14,063 nt of DNA, from contig CAMOXA010000024.1 in assembly GCA_946628745.1 (NCBI GenBank), forward strand, positions 1-14,063. The letters run 5' to 3'. The notes beneath the pieces are model-generated. The model searched no databases and was not told the origin of the DNA. It worked only from the letters and a program-made list of their open reading frames with translations. A program made the position numbers and the translations under genes. Below, piece by piece: positions 7,075-14,063 of the stretch (positions are counted from its first letter, which is position 1; each line of letters starts with the position of its first letter). Source of the stretch: an uncultured Verrucomicrobiota bacterium (GTDB lineage Bacteria > Verrucomicrobiota > Kiritimatiellia > RFP12 > UBA1067).

Positions 7075-8147
7075 GGGCGCTTGTTTTAGGCCGGGGGCGG
7101 AGCGGACGCGCCGCCGAAGCCGCGCTTCTCGCGAGCGGCGCCGAAGTGGACAGCGTCGAAGGCTACGACCTCGTCGTCGCGAGCCCCGGCATGAGGGTCG
7201 TCAGCGAACTGCAGTTCGGCGTCGAGCGTCTCAAGGCCGCCGGTGCGAAACTTTTGGCCGTAACCGGCTCAAAGGGCAAGTCCAGCGTCGTCAAGCTTGT
7301 CGCGGACGCGCTGACGCTCGCCGGGCTTCGCGCGGTGCCGTGCGGCAACTACGGCCTGCCAGTCAGCGAGGTCGGTGAATGCGACTGGGCCGTTGTCGAG
7401 GTGAGCTCGTTCCAGATGGAGACGACGAATCTTCCGCCCGGCGTGTTCGAGGCGGCGACGGTGCTGAATCTGCAAGAGGACCATTTGGACAGGCACGGCA
7501 GCGTCGAGGTCTACCACTCGCTCAAGAAGAGACTGCTCGCTGCGGCCAAGAAACCGGTGGCGGGCGCGGACGGCGCGGACGGCGCGGCGCTTCTGGCCGG
7601 TTCTTATTTCGACAACAGCGTATTGCGCGAGAACGGATTCGCCGCAATCGCGCTCATGCGCGCGGCGGGTCTCGGCGACGCGCAAATCGCGGCGGCGTTT
7701 CGCGCGTTCCGTCCGTTGCCGCACAGAATGAACCTTCTCGGCGAGTGGGGCGGCGTCAGGTGCGTGGACGATTCGAAGGCGACATCGCTGGCGGCTCTCG
7801 CGGCCGGAGTCGCCATGGCGGGCGGTCCGGTGCGCTTGATCGCCGGCGGGAGGGCCAAGGGCGACAATCCGAATTCTGTCGTTTCCCTCTTGACGAACCG
7901 GGTAAAAAAAGTGTATCTTATTGGCGAATGCTCGGACTCTCTGGCGAAAGCGTGGTCTGGGGCCGTGGACTGCGAGGTCTGCGGGACCATCGACCGCGCC
8001 GTAGAAAGGGCGTTTGCCGACTCGGAGAAAGGAGACACGATTCTTCTTTCGCCCGGGGCGGCGAGCTTCGACCAGTTTAAAAGCTTCGGGGAGCGCGGGG
8101 AGGTCTTCGCGCGACTCGTCAAACAAGAAGGACAAAAGAAAAAATGA
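7071..8147 (+). CDS. murD: UDP-N-acetylmuramoylalanine--D-glutamate ligase (compact MurD)
   Basis: The start is GTG 7071, overlapping the previous stop (GTGA); the frame stays open further upstream, but the Rossmann-type RALVLGRGRSG, expected at the N terminus of MurD, begins here. MurD adds D-glutamate to UDP-MurNAc-L-Ala in the cytoplasm using ATP. Motifs in order: P-loop TGSKGKSS at 65-72, EDHLDRHG at 136-143 with H138, K152 in YHSLKKRL as the probable carbamylated lysine, LPHRM, DDSKATS at 233-239, LIAGGRAKGDN, and LLSPGAASFDQF at 325-336. At 358 residues it is far shorter than the usual 430-450: the N-terminal UDP-binding domain is trimmed, and most of the stretch between the lysine helix and the LPHR motif is missing. 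The P-loop has Lys where Asn is commonest. All catalytic motifs are present, so I expect activity. The neighbours LysM and ftsW fit the role. Confidence 0.9.
   Translation: MRALVLGRGRSGRAAEAALLASGAEVDSVEGYDLVVASPGMRVVSELQFGVERLKAAGAKLLAVTGSKGKSSVVKLVADALTLAGLRAVPCGNYGLPVSEVGECDWAVVEVSSFQMETTNLPPGVFEAATVLNLQEDHLDRHGSVEVYHSLKKRLLAAAKKPVAGADGADGAALLAGSYFDNSVLRENGFAAIALMRAAGLGDAQIAAAFRAFRPLPHRMNLLGEWGGVRCVDDSKATSLAALAAGVAMAGGPVRLIAGGRAKGDNPNSVVSLLTNRVKKVYLIGECSDSLAKAWSGAVDCEVCGTIDRAVERAFADSEKGDTILLSPGAASFDQFKSFGERGEVFARLVKQEGQKKK
7890..7919 (+). promoter_or_regulatory. Possible sigma70-like promoter inside murD
   Basis: TTGACG (7890-7895) and TATCTT (7914-7919) are separated by 18 bases that include a run of seven A. 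They match 5/6 and 4/6 consensus positions. The patch is conspicuously AT-rich for this GC-rich region and lies about 225 bases before the LysM gene, so it could boost LysM-ftsW-xseA expression. It also encodes the RVKKVYLIGE strand of MurD, which may explain part of it. Weak call. Confidence 0.25.
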
Positions 8148-9232
8148 TGAACAAGTTCGGTTTCGCTCTCGGCGTCGCGACAGTCGCGACACTCACTGGC
8201 TGCTTGGACCCCGAGTGGGCCCGCAAGCACCCTCGCAACGATGCGCCGCCCGCCACCCCCACCAGGCAGCAGGCAGTTGACAAACCCGTCGAACCCCAGC
8301 CCGACGACAATATCAAACCCGTCGATCTGCCAAAGCCGGTTCAGCACGAAATCATTGTCGACGACCAGCCCGACACGCCGCCCGCCCCTGTCCAGGTGCA
8401 GCCGGTCCCCTCGTCGACGCAGTCGACCGCGGTCGCTCCCGTCCAGCCTGCAGAGCAGACTACCGTATACATCGTGCAGCGCGGCGACACGCTCTCGAAG
8501 ATATCGAAGAGGTTCAACATCAAGATCGATGCGATCAAGGCCAGGAACCCCCAGATCAAGGGCGATGTCGTGAAGCTCGGCCAGAAGCTGACGCTTCCCG
8601 GCGCGGTTGAAGTCGGCGAGCAGAAAGTCCCCGAAGGCGCTTTTGCCGTCGCGCCGAAACCCGCGCAGAAGGAGTACAAGCCCTATGCCGGCCCCACCAA
8701 GGAGTACGTCGTGAAGAGCGGCGACACTCTCGGCGGCATCGCGCACGCCAATGGCGTCTCCACCCGCCAGCTCAAGGAGCTGAACGGGCTTGAAAAGGAT
8801 GTCATACGCGTCGGGCAGAAGCTTCTCGTCCCGGCGGCGGCAGCTGCGGCAGCGGCCGACAAGCCCAAGCTGACGCAAGAGAAGGCGACTGCGGCGGTGA
8901 AGCCCGTCGTGAAGTCCGCCGCAGAGGCCGCGAAGAAGCCTGCCGCCGGCACGCCCGCCGTCGCCGAGACGGCGCCCGCCGCGCCGGAGGCCCTGACAGA
9001 TGCCGCCGGGCCGGACGTCAAGGAGCCCGCCGTCGACGATGTCGTCGCGCCTGTCGAACAGCCCGCCGCCGATTACATCGTGTATACGGTCAAAGACGGC
9101 GAGGACATAACCGGCATCTCCATAAACTACGACGTCAGCCCGTCTGAGATACGCCAGCTCAACAACCTTTCCGACGATGCCCAGCTTACCGCCGGTATGG
9201 AGCTGAAGCTCCCCGTCTCGTCTCAGCGTTGA
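8144..9232 (+). CDS. Triple-LysM lipoprotein
   Basis: Start ATG 8144 overlaps the murD stop (ATGA); AAGAAGGA at 8125-8132 lies 11 bases upstream. The 362-residue product has a lipobox ending LTGC (C20, then Leu-Asp) and a long Pro/Gln/Val-rich linker (about 30-105). Three LysM repeats follow: 108-152 (VQRGDTLSKISKRFNI), 187-230 (VKSGDTLGGIAHANGV) and 313-357 (VKDGEDITGISINYDV). They are separated by low-complexity Ala/Pro/Lys spacers, including a run of eight alanines at 231-238. LysM modules bind the GlcNAc-containing glycan of peptidoglycan. No LytM/peptidase, amidase or transglycosylase domain follows, so this looks like a binding or scaffold lipoprotein rather than an enzyme. The third repeat departs most from consensus (GED for GDT). 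Its place between murD and ftsW suggests a role in wall growth or division; that is inference. Confidence 0.88.
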   Translation: MMNKFGFALGVATVATLTGCLDPEWARKHPRNDAPPATPTRQQAVDKPVEPQPDDNIKPVDLPKPVQHEIIVDDQPDTPPAPVQVQPVPSSTQSTAVAPVQPAEQTTVYIVQRGDTLSKISKRFNIKIDAIKARNPQIKGDVVKLGQKLTLPGAVEVGEQKVPEGAFAVAPKPAQKEYKPYAGPTKEYVVKSGDTLGGIAHANGVSTRQLKELNGLEKDVIRVGQKLLVPAAAAAAAADKPKLTQEKATAAVKPVVKSAAEAAKKPAAGTPAVAETAPAAPEALTDAAGPDVKEPAVDDVVAPVEQPAADYIVYTVKDGEDITGISINYDVSPSEIRQLNNLSDDAQLTAGMELKLPVSSQR

Positions 9233-9238
9233 TGTAAA

Positions 9239-10381
9239 GTGCGAAAGTCCGCACTATATGCGCTAGGCCTGGTTGTCGCGGCTCTCGTGGCACTGGGCCT
9301 TGTCATTCTCTTCAGCGCGAGCCAGGTCCGCGGCGACATGTTCTACCACGACCCGCGTTTCTTTCTGAAGCGCCAGTGTCTGTACATCGCCGCGGGATTG
9401 ACGGTCGCGGTCGCAGTCGCCGTCTTCGACTATCACAGGTGGCGCGACCACTGGATTCTTACCGCTCTCTTCGGCTTCGCGGTGTTCGCCTCGCTGTGCG
9501 CGGTCTTTCTGTTTCCGGCGATCAAAGGCTCGCATCGCTGGATCGTCCTGGGGCCGGTGAGCTTCCAGCCCGGCGAATTCGCCAAGCTCGCCGTCGTGAT
9601 AATGGTTTCGGTCTGCCTGGATCTCGCCACATGGCGCGTGGAGCGGTTCAAGCGAGGCGCCATCTGGCCGGTTGCGCTTATAGGAATCATGGCGGGGCCT
9701 GTCATCCTGGAGCCCGATTTCGGTTCTGTCATGGTTATCGCATCGGCCGGTTTCCTTCTCATGTTCGTCGCCGGCACGCGAATACTCCACATGGTGCCTT
9801 TCCTCTTCGCCGGTTTGAGCGTGTTCGGGTGGGAGGTGTACAACAATCCGAACCGGATGGCCCGCCTCTTTTCGTTTGCAGGCGTCGCGCCCGAAGGCGG
9901 CGCCGCGGTCGACCATGCAGCCTACCAGAGCGACATGTCGCTTGTCGCGATCGGCCGCGGCGGGCTTTTCGGCGTCGGTCTTTCCCGCTCGATGCAAAAG
10001 CAGAACTATCTGCCGGAGGCTTGGACGGACTTTATCTTCGCGGTGGGCGCCGAAGAGCTCGGACTGGTCTTTTCGATAGCGGTGATGATTCTCTTCTTTC
10101 TGTTTTTCGGCCTTTCGGTCTACATCGCCCGCAAGGCCGCCGACCGGCTCGGGCGGTTTCTTGCAATCGGCATGGCCTACATCATCTTCTTCCAGGCGTT
10201 TTTCAATCTCGGGGTCGTGTGCGAGGCGTTCCCGACCAAAGGCATGGCTCTGCCGTTTTTCAGCTACGGCGGCACGAACATGATAAGCTCTTTCTTCGCG
10301 GTCGGCATGCTGCTGTCGGTCGGCATACATTCACTCAAAGACCAGAAGCGCACTTTCACGCGCAAGGTCGTCGCGAACTAG
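9239..10381 (+). CDS. ftsW: SEDS-family peptidoglycan glycosyltransferase FtsW
   Basis: GTG 9239 begins six bases after the LysM stop, with no evident Shine-Dalgarno, so coupled initiation is likely. The 380 residues form a polytopic membrane protein of normal SEDS length. Signatures: LGLVILFSASQV in TM1, QPGEFAKLA at 110-118 (Gly where Ser is usual), LEPDFGSVMVI, YQSDMSLVAIGRGGLFGVGL, then LPEAWTDFIFAVGAEELG with D264 matching the essential aspartate of RodA/FtsW, and FPTKGMALPFFSYGGTNM near the C terminus. FtsW polymerises lipid II at the septum with a class B PBP. The PTKG-LPFxSYGG ending and the nearby murD favour FtsW over RodA, although the two are close and no ftsI or mreB is visible to confirm it. 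Confidence 0.9.
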   Translation: MRKSALYALGLVVAALVALGLVILFSASQVRGDMFYHDPRFFLKRQCLYIAAGLTVAVAVAVFDYHRWRDHWILTALFGFAVFASLCAVFLFPAIKGSHRWIVLGPVSFQPGEFAKLAVVIMVSVCLDLATWRVERFKRGAIWPVALIGIMAGPVILEPDFGSVMVIASAGFLLMFVAGTRILHMVPFLFAGLSVFGWEVYNNPNRMARLFSFAGVAPEGGAAVDHAAYQSDMSLVAIGRGGLFGVGLSRSMQKQNYLPEAWTDFIFAVGAEELGLVFSIAVMILFFLFFGLSVYIARKAADRLGRFLAIGMAYIIFFQAFFNLGVVCEAFPTKGMALPFFSYGGTNMISSFFAVGMLLSVGIHSLKDQKRTFTRKVVAN

Positions 10382-10383
10382 CC

Positions 10384-11535
10384 ATGGGCGGCAGGTCACA
10401 GGAGCATCCACTGACGGTCTCGGCGCTTACGCTGGAATTGAAGCGGCTGATCGAGCGCGACTACACGAAGATTTTCGTCGAAGGCGAGATCAGCGGCTGG
10501 CGGATATATCCCAGCGGCCACGTCTATTTCACGCTGAAAGACGCCGGCGCCCAGATTCAGGCGGTCATGTTCAAGTCGAACCTGGCGAGGTGCGCCGCGC
10601 GCGAGTCGCTCAGGGATGGCGTCAAAGTGCTCGTGTGGGCCACCGCTACGGTATATCCGCAGCGGGGCGGCTGCCAGCTTGTGGTTCTCGCGGCCAAGCT
10701 TGTCGGCAAGGGCGACCTTATGCAGCGCTATCTCGAGCTGAAGGCCAGACTCGGGAACGAGGGCCTCTTCGACCCTGCGCGAAAGCGCCCGATACCGCGC
10801 ATGCCGCGGCGGATAGGCATCGTGACGAGCCCGGCGGGCGCGGTCGTGCACGACATGTGCCGCGTCATGATGCGGCGCTTCCCGAAAGTTGAAATCAGGA
10901 TATTCCCGGCGACGGTCCAGGGCGACGAGGCGCCGCGTTGCATCATATCCGGGATCGAGTACTTCAACGCCGCCGGCGCGGACGGCGGCGACTCCTGGGC
11001 GGACGTTGTCATAGTCGCCCGCGGCGGCGGCAGCTTCGAGGATCTGTTTTGCTTCAACGACGAAGCGCTCGTGAGGGCCGTCGCCGCCTCGCGCATTCCG
11101 GTCATTTCCGCAGTGGGGCATGAGACGGACTTCACGCTCTGCGATTTCGCGGCCGACGTGCGCGCCGGTACGCCTTCGATCGCCGCAGAGCTCGCCGTCC
11201 CCGTCCTTTCCGACATCGAGGGAAGCCTCGACAGGGCGCGCACCGCAATAGCGGCGGCCCTTCGCGGCAAGCAAGAATGGCTCGCCCAGCTTGTCGACTC
11301 GCTTGGCGACCGCCTTGCTTCGTCCTTGAAACTCGCGCTTGCCGGCGCCGAATCGTCTCTCAGAGAGCTCAGGTCGATGCTCTCGGCGCTGTCGCCGTAT
11401 GCCGTGCTGGAACGCGGCTATTCGCTTACCACCGACGGGGACGGGAATGTCGTCAGGAATGCATCGTCCGTCAAACCGGGCGACAGGCTGACGACGCGTC
11501 TGGCTGAAGGTGTGATAGTATCGGAGGTCGTATGA
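10384..11535 (+). CDS. xseA: Exodeoxyribonuclease VII large subunit (short form)
   Basis: The start is ATG 10384, two bases after the ftsW stop; the frame is open far upstream but that part is only an overlap with ftsW in another frame. The 383 residues show an N-terminal OB-fold (about 10-110: TVSALTLELKRLIE, VEGEISGW, SGHVYFTLKD) and the catalytic region: IGIVTSPAGAVVHDM (144-158), FPATVQGDEAP, VARGGGSFEDL (211-221), SAVGHETDFTLCDF (242-255) and AGTPSIAAE. The C terminus has the usual SPYAVLERGYSLT. The helical coiled-coil part between about 270 and 335 is short compared with E. coli XseA (456 residues), where it carries the XseB subunits. The enzyme degrades single-stranded DNA in the cytoplasm. 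No xseB is visible here. Its presence in an envelope operon probably reflects gene order, not function. Confidence 0.92.
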   Translation: MGGRSQEHPLTVSALTLELKRLIERDYTKIFVEGEISGWRIYPSGHVYFTLKDAGAQIQAVMFKSNLARCAARESLRDGVKVLVWATATVYPQRGGCQLVVLAAKLVGKGDLMQRYLELKARLGNEGLFDPARKRPIPRMPRRIGIVTSPAGAVVHDMCRVMMRRFPKVEIRIFPATVQGDEAPRCIISGIEYFNAAGADGGDSWADVVIVARGGGSFEDLFCFNDEALVRAVAASRIPVISAVGHETDFTLCDFAADVRAGTPSIAAELAVPVLSDIEGSLDRARTAIAAALRGKQEWLAQLVDSLGDRLASSLKLALAGAESSLRELRSMLSALSPYAVLERGYSLTTDGDGNVVRNASSVKPGDRLTTRLAEGVIVSEVV

Positions 11536-13916
11536 TGGCAAAAAGGCTCAGGTTCGCCCTGGCGGCGGCATATGCATCGATAGTAGGGTGTTCGACGTTT
11601 TCCGGCAAGGAAACCGGCAAGCGCCTCGCGGAATTCGACGGGCGCTCTCTTGTCTCGCGCAAGGCCAAGCTGTCGCTCGCCGGGAGCATAGCGAATAACG
11701 GTATCGTTCTTCTCGAAAACGACGGCGCATTGCCGCTCAAACGCGGCGAAAGGGTGGCGCTTTTGGGCTTCACCGGATATTTCTGCCATCGCATGGGGTG
11801 GGGGTCCGGCGACATGCTCGACCACGATCCGGTGGAGTACGACGAAGGGCTGGAGCGCGCCGGCGTGCATCTCGATCCCGGTTTCGCGGCGCTGTACCGC
11901 GAAGAGCGCGCCCGTCGCGTCAAGAGCGGTGTGTACGACCGGCTCAACCGCGACTGGGGAAGGTGGACCGCCAGATTCGAAGAGCCGTCCGTCGACGAAG
12001 AGGAATTCGCCGAGTTGGCCGAAAAAGCCAGTCGCAAGACGAAATGCATAGTGGCGATCGGGCGCAATGCCGGCGAGAGCGCCGACATGTTCGACGGACC
12101 GGGTTCGTACCGGCTCGCGAAGGACGAGGAGCTTCTCGTCAAGCGCGCCTGCGAAAATTTCGACACCGTCATCGTACTGCTCAATACGGCCGGCGTCATA
12201 GACACTTCGTTCATGGACCGCTATCCCGTAAAGGCCCTGGTACACACTTCGCTTCTCGGCGAGGTGTCGGGCGATGCCGTCGCGTCCATCCTGACGGGCA
12301 AGGTCAACCCGAGCGGCAAAACCGTCGACACGTGGGCGAGGCATTACTACGACTATCCATCGACAGACTGCTTCGGTGGATTCGAGGTTCGCTACAGCGA
12401 AGGTTCACGCGTGGGCTACCGCCATTTCGACGATCGCGAGATCGTGCCGCGGTATCCGTTCGGCCACGGCTTGAGCTACACGTCGTTCGATATCCGCCCG
12501 GGCACGTCGAACGTAAAAGGCACCCGCGTCGCAGTGCAGGTGGACGTCGCCAACAAAGGCTCCGTGCCGGGGCGCGAAGTCGTCCAGCTGTATCTCTCGC
12601 GAGAGCGGCGCGACCGGCAGGCCGAGCCGGTAAAGCAGCTTTGCGCGTTCAAGAAGACGCGCATCATCCGCCCCGGCGAGACGGTGCGCCTTTCGCTGTC
12701 GTTCGACATGGCAGATTGCGCCATATACGACGAGACGGCCGAGTGCTGGCTGCTGCTTGGCGGGCGCTACCGCGTCCTCGCCGGCAATTCTTCCGCGAAT
12801 CTCAAGACCGCGGCCACTTTCGCTTTGGAAGAAACCCTCGTCGCCAAGACGGTCAACAGGTTCGGCGACACGGCGCCTTCGCCATTCCGCCGCAGGGAAC
12901 TTTCGGACGGCGCGGCCGGAGGCTTTCTGACCATGGCGGACGTTGTTGCGGGCAATGCGACGGTAGAGCAGCTCGCCGCGCAGCTCTCGGACGAAGATCT
13001 CGCCGTGCTGCTCAACGGGCGCGCGCTCGCGGATGGCGGACGCTCCGGCGCCGGGGGATTCGCCGCCGGGCGCGTACAGGGGGAGGCCGGCGAACTGCCG
13101 GAGCTTGTCGAAAGGGGCGTGCCGTCTCTGGTGTGCGCGGACGGCCCGTCCGGGGTGCGCCTCGCTTCGTTCGACGTGCCGCGCGAGGCGTACAACCCTG
13201 TCGCGAAGCGTCCCGTGATGTGGCCGTGCGCGACAGTCGTCGCCCAGGGGTGGGATGAGCGGGCGGCGGAATTTCTCGGCAGGATGGTCGCGGACGACAT
13301 GGCGGCGGCCGGAGTCGACATATGGCTCGCACCGGCCGTGAACGTGCACCGCAATCCGCTTTGCGGCCGCAATTTCGAGTATTTCTCGGAGGATCCTCTC
13401 CTGTGCGGACTTATCGGCGCGGCGATTGTCCGCGGCGTGCAGCGGCTGGCGGACGGCTCGCCTTCGGGCCGGTTCGCGACCATCAAGCATTTCTGCACGA
13501 ACAATCAAGAGAGAAATCGCAGGGATGAGACCAACATCGTCTCCGAGAAGGCGTTGCGGGAGATATATCTCAAGCCGTTCCAGATCGCGGTGCGAGACGG
13601 TCGTCCGCGCGCGGTCATGACCAGCTACAACCGGCTGAACGGCGGCTACTGTTCGGAGAACTATCAGCTGTTGACGGGTGTGCTGCGCGACGAGTGGGGC
13701 TTCGACGGCCTTGTCATGACGGATTGGTGGTGCAGCGCGGACAAACTTCTGCATCCCGCGGCCGGGAACGATCTCGCCATGCCCGGCACCATGTCGGATA
13801 TCGCGGCCCTCGAGAGGGCGATTCGCCAGGGCAAGGTCTCGCGGGCCGACGCACAAGCCGCCGCAGTCAACGTTCTGAACGCGGTAAAGGCAAGCCTCTC
13901 GACCGCTCGGCGATGA
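11532..13916 (+). CDS. GH3 glycosidase lipoprotein with reversed domain order
   Basis: ATG 11532 overlaps the xseA stop; ATG 11535 directly after it has better spacing (7) to GGAGG at 11523-11527. Product 794 residues. The signal peptide ends IVGC (C20), so it should be a lipid-anchored envelope enzyme. Residues about 48-318 form the alpha/beta sandwich normally at the C-terminal side of GH3 (LLENDGALPL, GRNAGESADMF, NPSGKTVDTW, FPFGHGLSYT-like YPFGHGLSYT), then a fibronectin-III-like domain about 319-432 (REVVQLYLS). The catalytic barrel comes last, about 475-785: DGPSGVR, CGRNFEYFSEDP at 611-621, KHF at 652-654, and MTDWW with nucleophile D731. E182 is the likely acid/base. This order is known from some GH3 beta-glucosidases of rumen Ruminococcus and Butyrivibrio. 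The substrate (beta-glucoside, xyloside or wall GlcNAc) cannot be read from sequence. Confidence 0.9.
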   Translation: MMAKRLRFALAAAYASIVGCSTFSGKETGKRLAEFDGRSLVSRKAKLSLAGSIANNGIVLLENDGALPLKRGERVALLGFTGYFCHRMGWGSGDMLDHDPVEYDEGLERAGVHLDPGFAALYREERARRVKSGVYDRLNRDWGRWTARFEEPSVDEEEFAELAEKASRKTKCIVAIGRNAGESADMFDGPGSYRLAKDEELLVKRACENFDTVIVLLNTAGVIDTSFMDRYPVKALVHTSLLGEVSGDAVASILTGKVNPSGKTVDTWARHYYDYPSTDCFGGFEVRYSEGSRVGYRHFDDREIVPRYPFGHGLSYTSFDIRPGTSNVKGTRVAVQVDVANKGSVPGREVVQLYLSRERRDRQAEPVKQLCAFKKTRIIRPGETVRLSLSFDMADCAIYDETAECWLLLGGRYRVLAGNSSANLKTAATFALEETLVAKTVNRFGDTAPSPFRRRELSDGAAGGFLTMADVVAGNATVEQLAAQLSDEDLAVLLNGRALADGGRSGAGGFAAGRVQGEAGELPELVERGVPSLVCADGPSGVRLASFDVPREAYNPVAKRPVMWPCATVVAQGWDERAAEFLGRMVADDMAAAGVDIWLAPAVNVHRNPLCGRNFEYFSEDPLLCGLIGAAIVRGVQRLADGSPSGRFATIKHFCTNNQERNRRDETNIVSEKALREIYLKPFQIAVRDGRPRAVMTSYNRLNGGYCSENYQLLTGVLRDEWGFDGLVMTDWWCSADKLLHPAAGNDLAMPGTMSDIAALERAIRQGKVSRADAQAAAVNVLNAVKASLSTARR

Positions 13917-13977
13917 TCTGATCTCGTCCGCATCCGATAAGGTTGTGGTAGGGGACGATCACCGGGCGGACCGCGTT

Positions 13978-14002
13978 CGCCGACCTAGGTCGAGGCGGTT
14001 TT
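13978..14002 (+). terminator. Possible intrinsic terminator after the GH3 gene
   Basis: A perfect 12-base palindrome CGACCTAGGTCG (13981-13992) lies 64 bases after the GH3 stop. A folded form pairs CGCC 13978-13981 with GGCG 13994-13997 and GAC 13982-13984 with GTC 13989-13991, leaving a CTAG loop and a GA bulge. TTTT follows at 13999-14002. The position at the end of a long operon fits a terminator, but the hairpin is imperfect and the T-run short; it could instead be a protein-binding palindrome. Confidence 0.35.
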
Positions 14003-14003
14003 C

Positions 14004-14063
14004 CTGGACGGCGTCGGGCAAGGTGCTGGACGGCGTCAAGGAGGGGGCTGGACGGCGTCAAGG
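14004..14063 (+). repeat. 22-bp tandem repeat, cut by the window end
   Basis: CTGGACGGCGTC occurs at 14004, 14026 and 14048, an exact 22-base period. Units 2 and 3 are identical over the 16 bases visible in unit 3; unit 1 diverges after the first 12 bases. Because 22 is not a multiple of three, the array cannot encode a simple protein repeat. It begins right after the possible terminator and continues past the window, so total copy number is unknown. The rest of the 147-base tail (13917-13977) shows no gene. Confidence 0.7.

Noticed and set aside
7904..7910. A7 run (A AAA AAA) in murD as a programmed -1 frameshift site
   Set aside because: Conserved MurD motifs continue in the zero frame to the normal end, and the -1 product to 8080 is Arg-rich with no recognisable domain; no clear downstream stimulatory hairpin was seen.
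9376..10383. Upstream extension of the xseA frame through ftsW
   Set aside because: The translation is Arg-rich shadow sequence; XseA homology begins just after ATG 10384, which follows the ftsW stop.
12405..13856. Antisense open frame of 483 codons opposite the GH3 gene
   Set aside because: Mirror of a gene with conserved catalytic motifs; no Shine-Dalgarno or domain signal of its own.
13867..14061. Small antisense frame (64 codons) over the tail
   Set aside because: It overlaps the 3' end of the GH3 gene and the tandem repeat, whose 22-base period shifts frame each unit; no supporting start signal.
14004..14063. Terminal repeat as a CRISPR array
   Set aside because: The units are contiguous 22-mers without unique spacers, and no cas gene is present.

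Overview
The window is a GC-rich stretch in which every credible gene lies on the + strand. It looks like the middle and end of one long, tightly packed operon from a Gram-negative bacterium: a TonB/TolA-type protein, four predicted lipoproteins with lipobox signal peptides, and SEDS/Mur peptidoglycan genes. A two-module BatD-like protein, a CBM9-like lipoprotein, a domain-permuted GH3 lipoprotein and a dcw cluster broken up by extra genes make me lean towards the PVC group (Verrucomicrobiota/Kiritimatiellota-like, perhaps gut-associated). That placement is inference; no marker in the window settles it.

Layout. (1) 1-2730: the 3' part of a proline-rich TonB/TolA-like protein, then a large BatD-like protein that appears to join two envelope modules. 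(2) 2727-5086: a PglE-like DegT-family sugar aminotransferase and an SLC1/DAACS amino-acid symporter. (3) 5102-7074: two lipoproteins, one with a CBM9-like fold and one of unknown function. (4) 7071-11535: a compact MurD, a triple-LysM lipoprotein, FtsW and a short XseA. (5) 11532-13916: a GH3 glycosidase lipoprotein with its two halves in reversed order. (6) 13917-14063: non-coding, with a 12-bp perfect palindrome, a possible terminator and a 22-bp tandem repeat that runs off the end.

Gene junctions are extremely tight. Most are 1-4 bp stop/start overlaps (ATGA, GTGA, TAATG) and the longest internal gap is 15 bp, so translational coupling along a single transcript is likely. The theme is the cell envelope: energy transduction, a Bat-type stress/assembly protein, sugar-nucleotide modification, nutrient uptake, peptidoglycan precursor synthesis and septal polymerisation, peptidoglycan binding and glycan hydrolysis. 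xseA is the only gene clearly outside that theme. I found no CRISPR array, mobile element, tRNA or rRNA, and no convincing wholly new system. The items most worth a second look are the fused BatD-like protein with an internal signal peptide, the Arg-to-Glu change in the symporter, the LysM lipoprotein between murD and ftsW, the permuted GH3 lipoprotein and the terminal tandem repeat.
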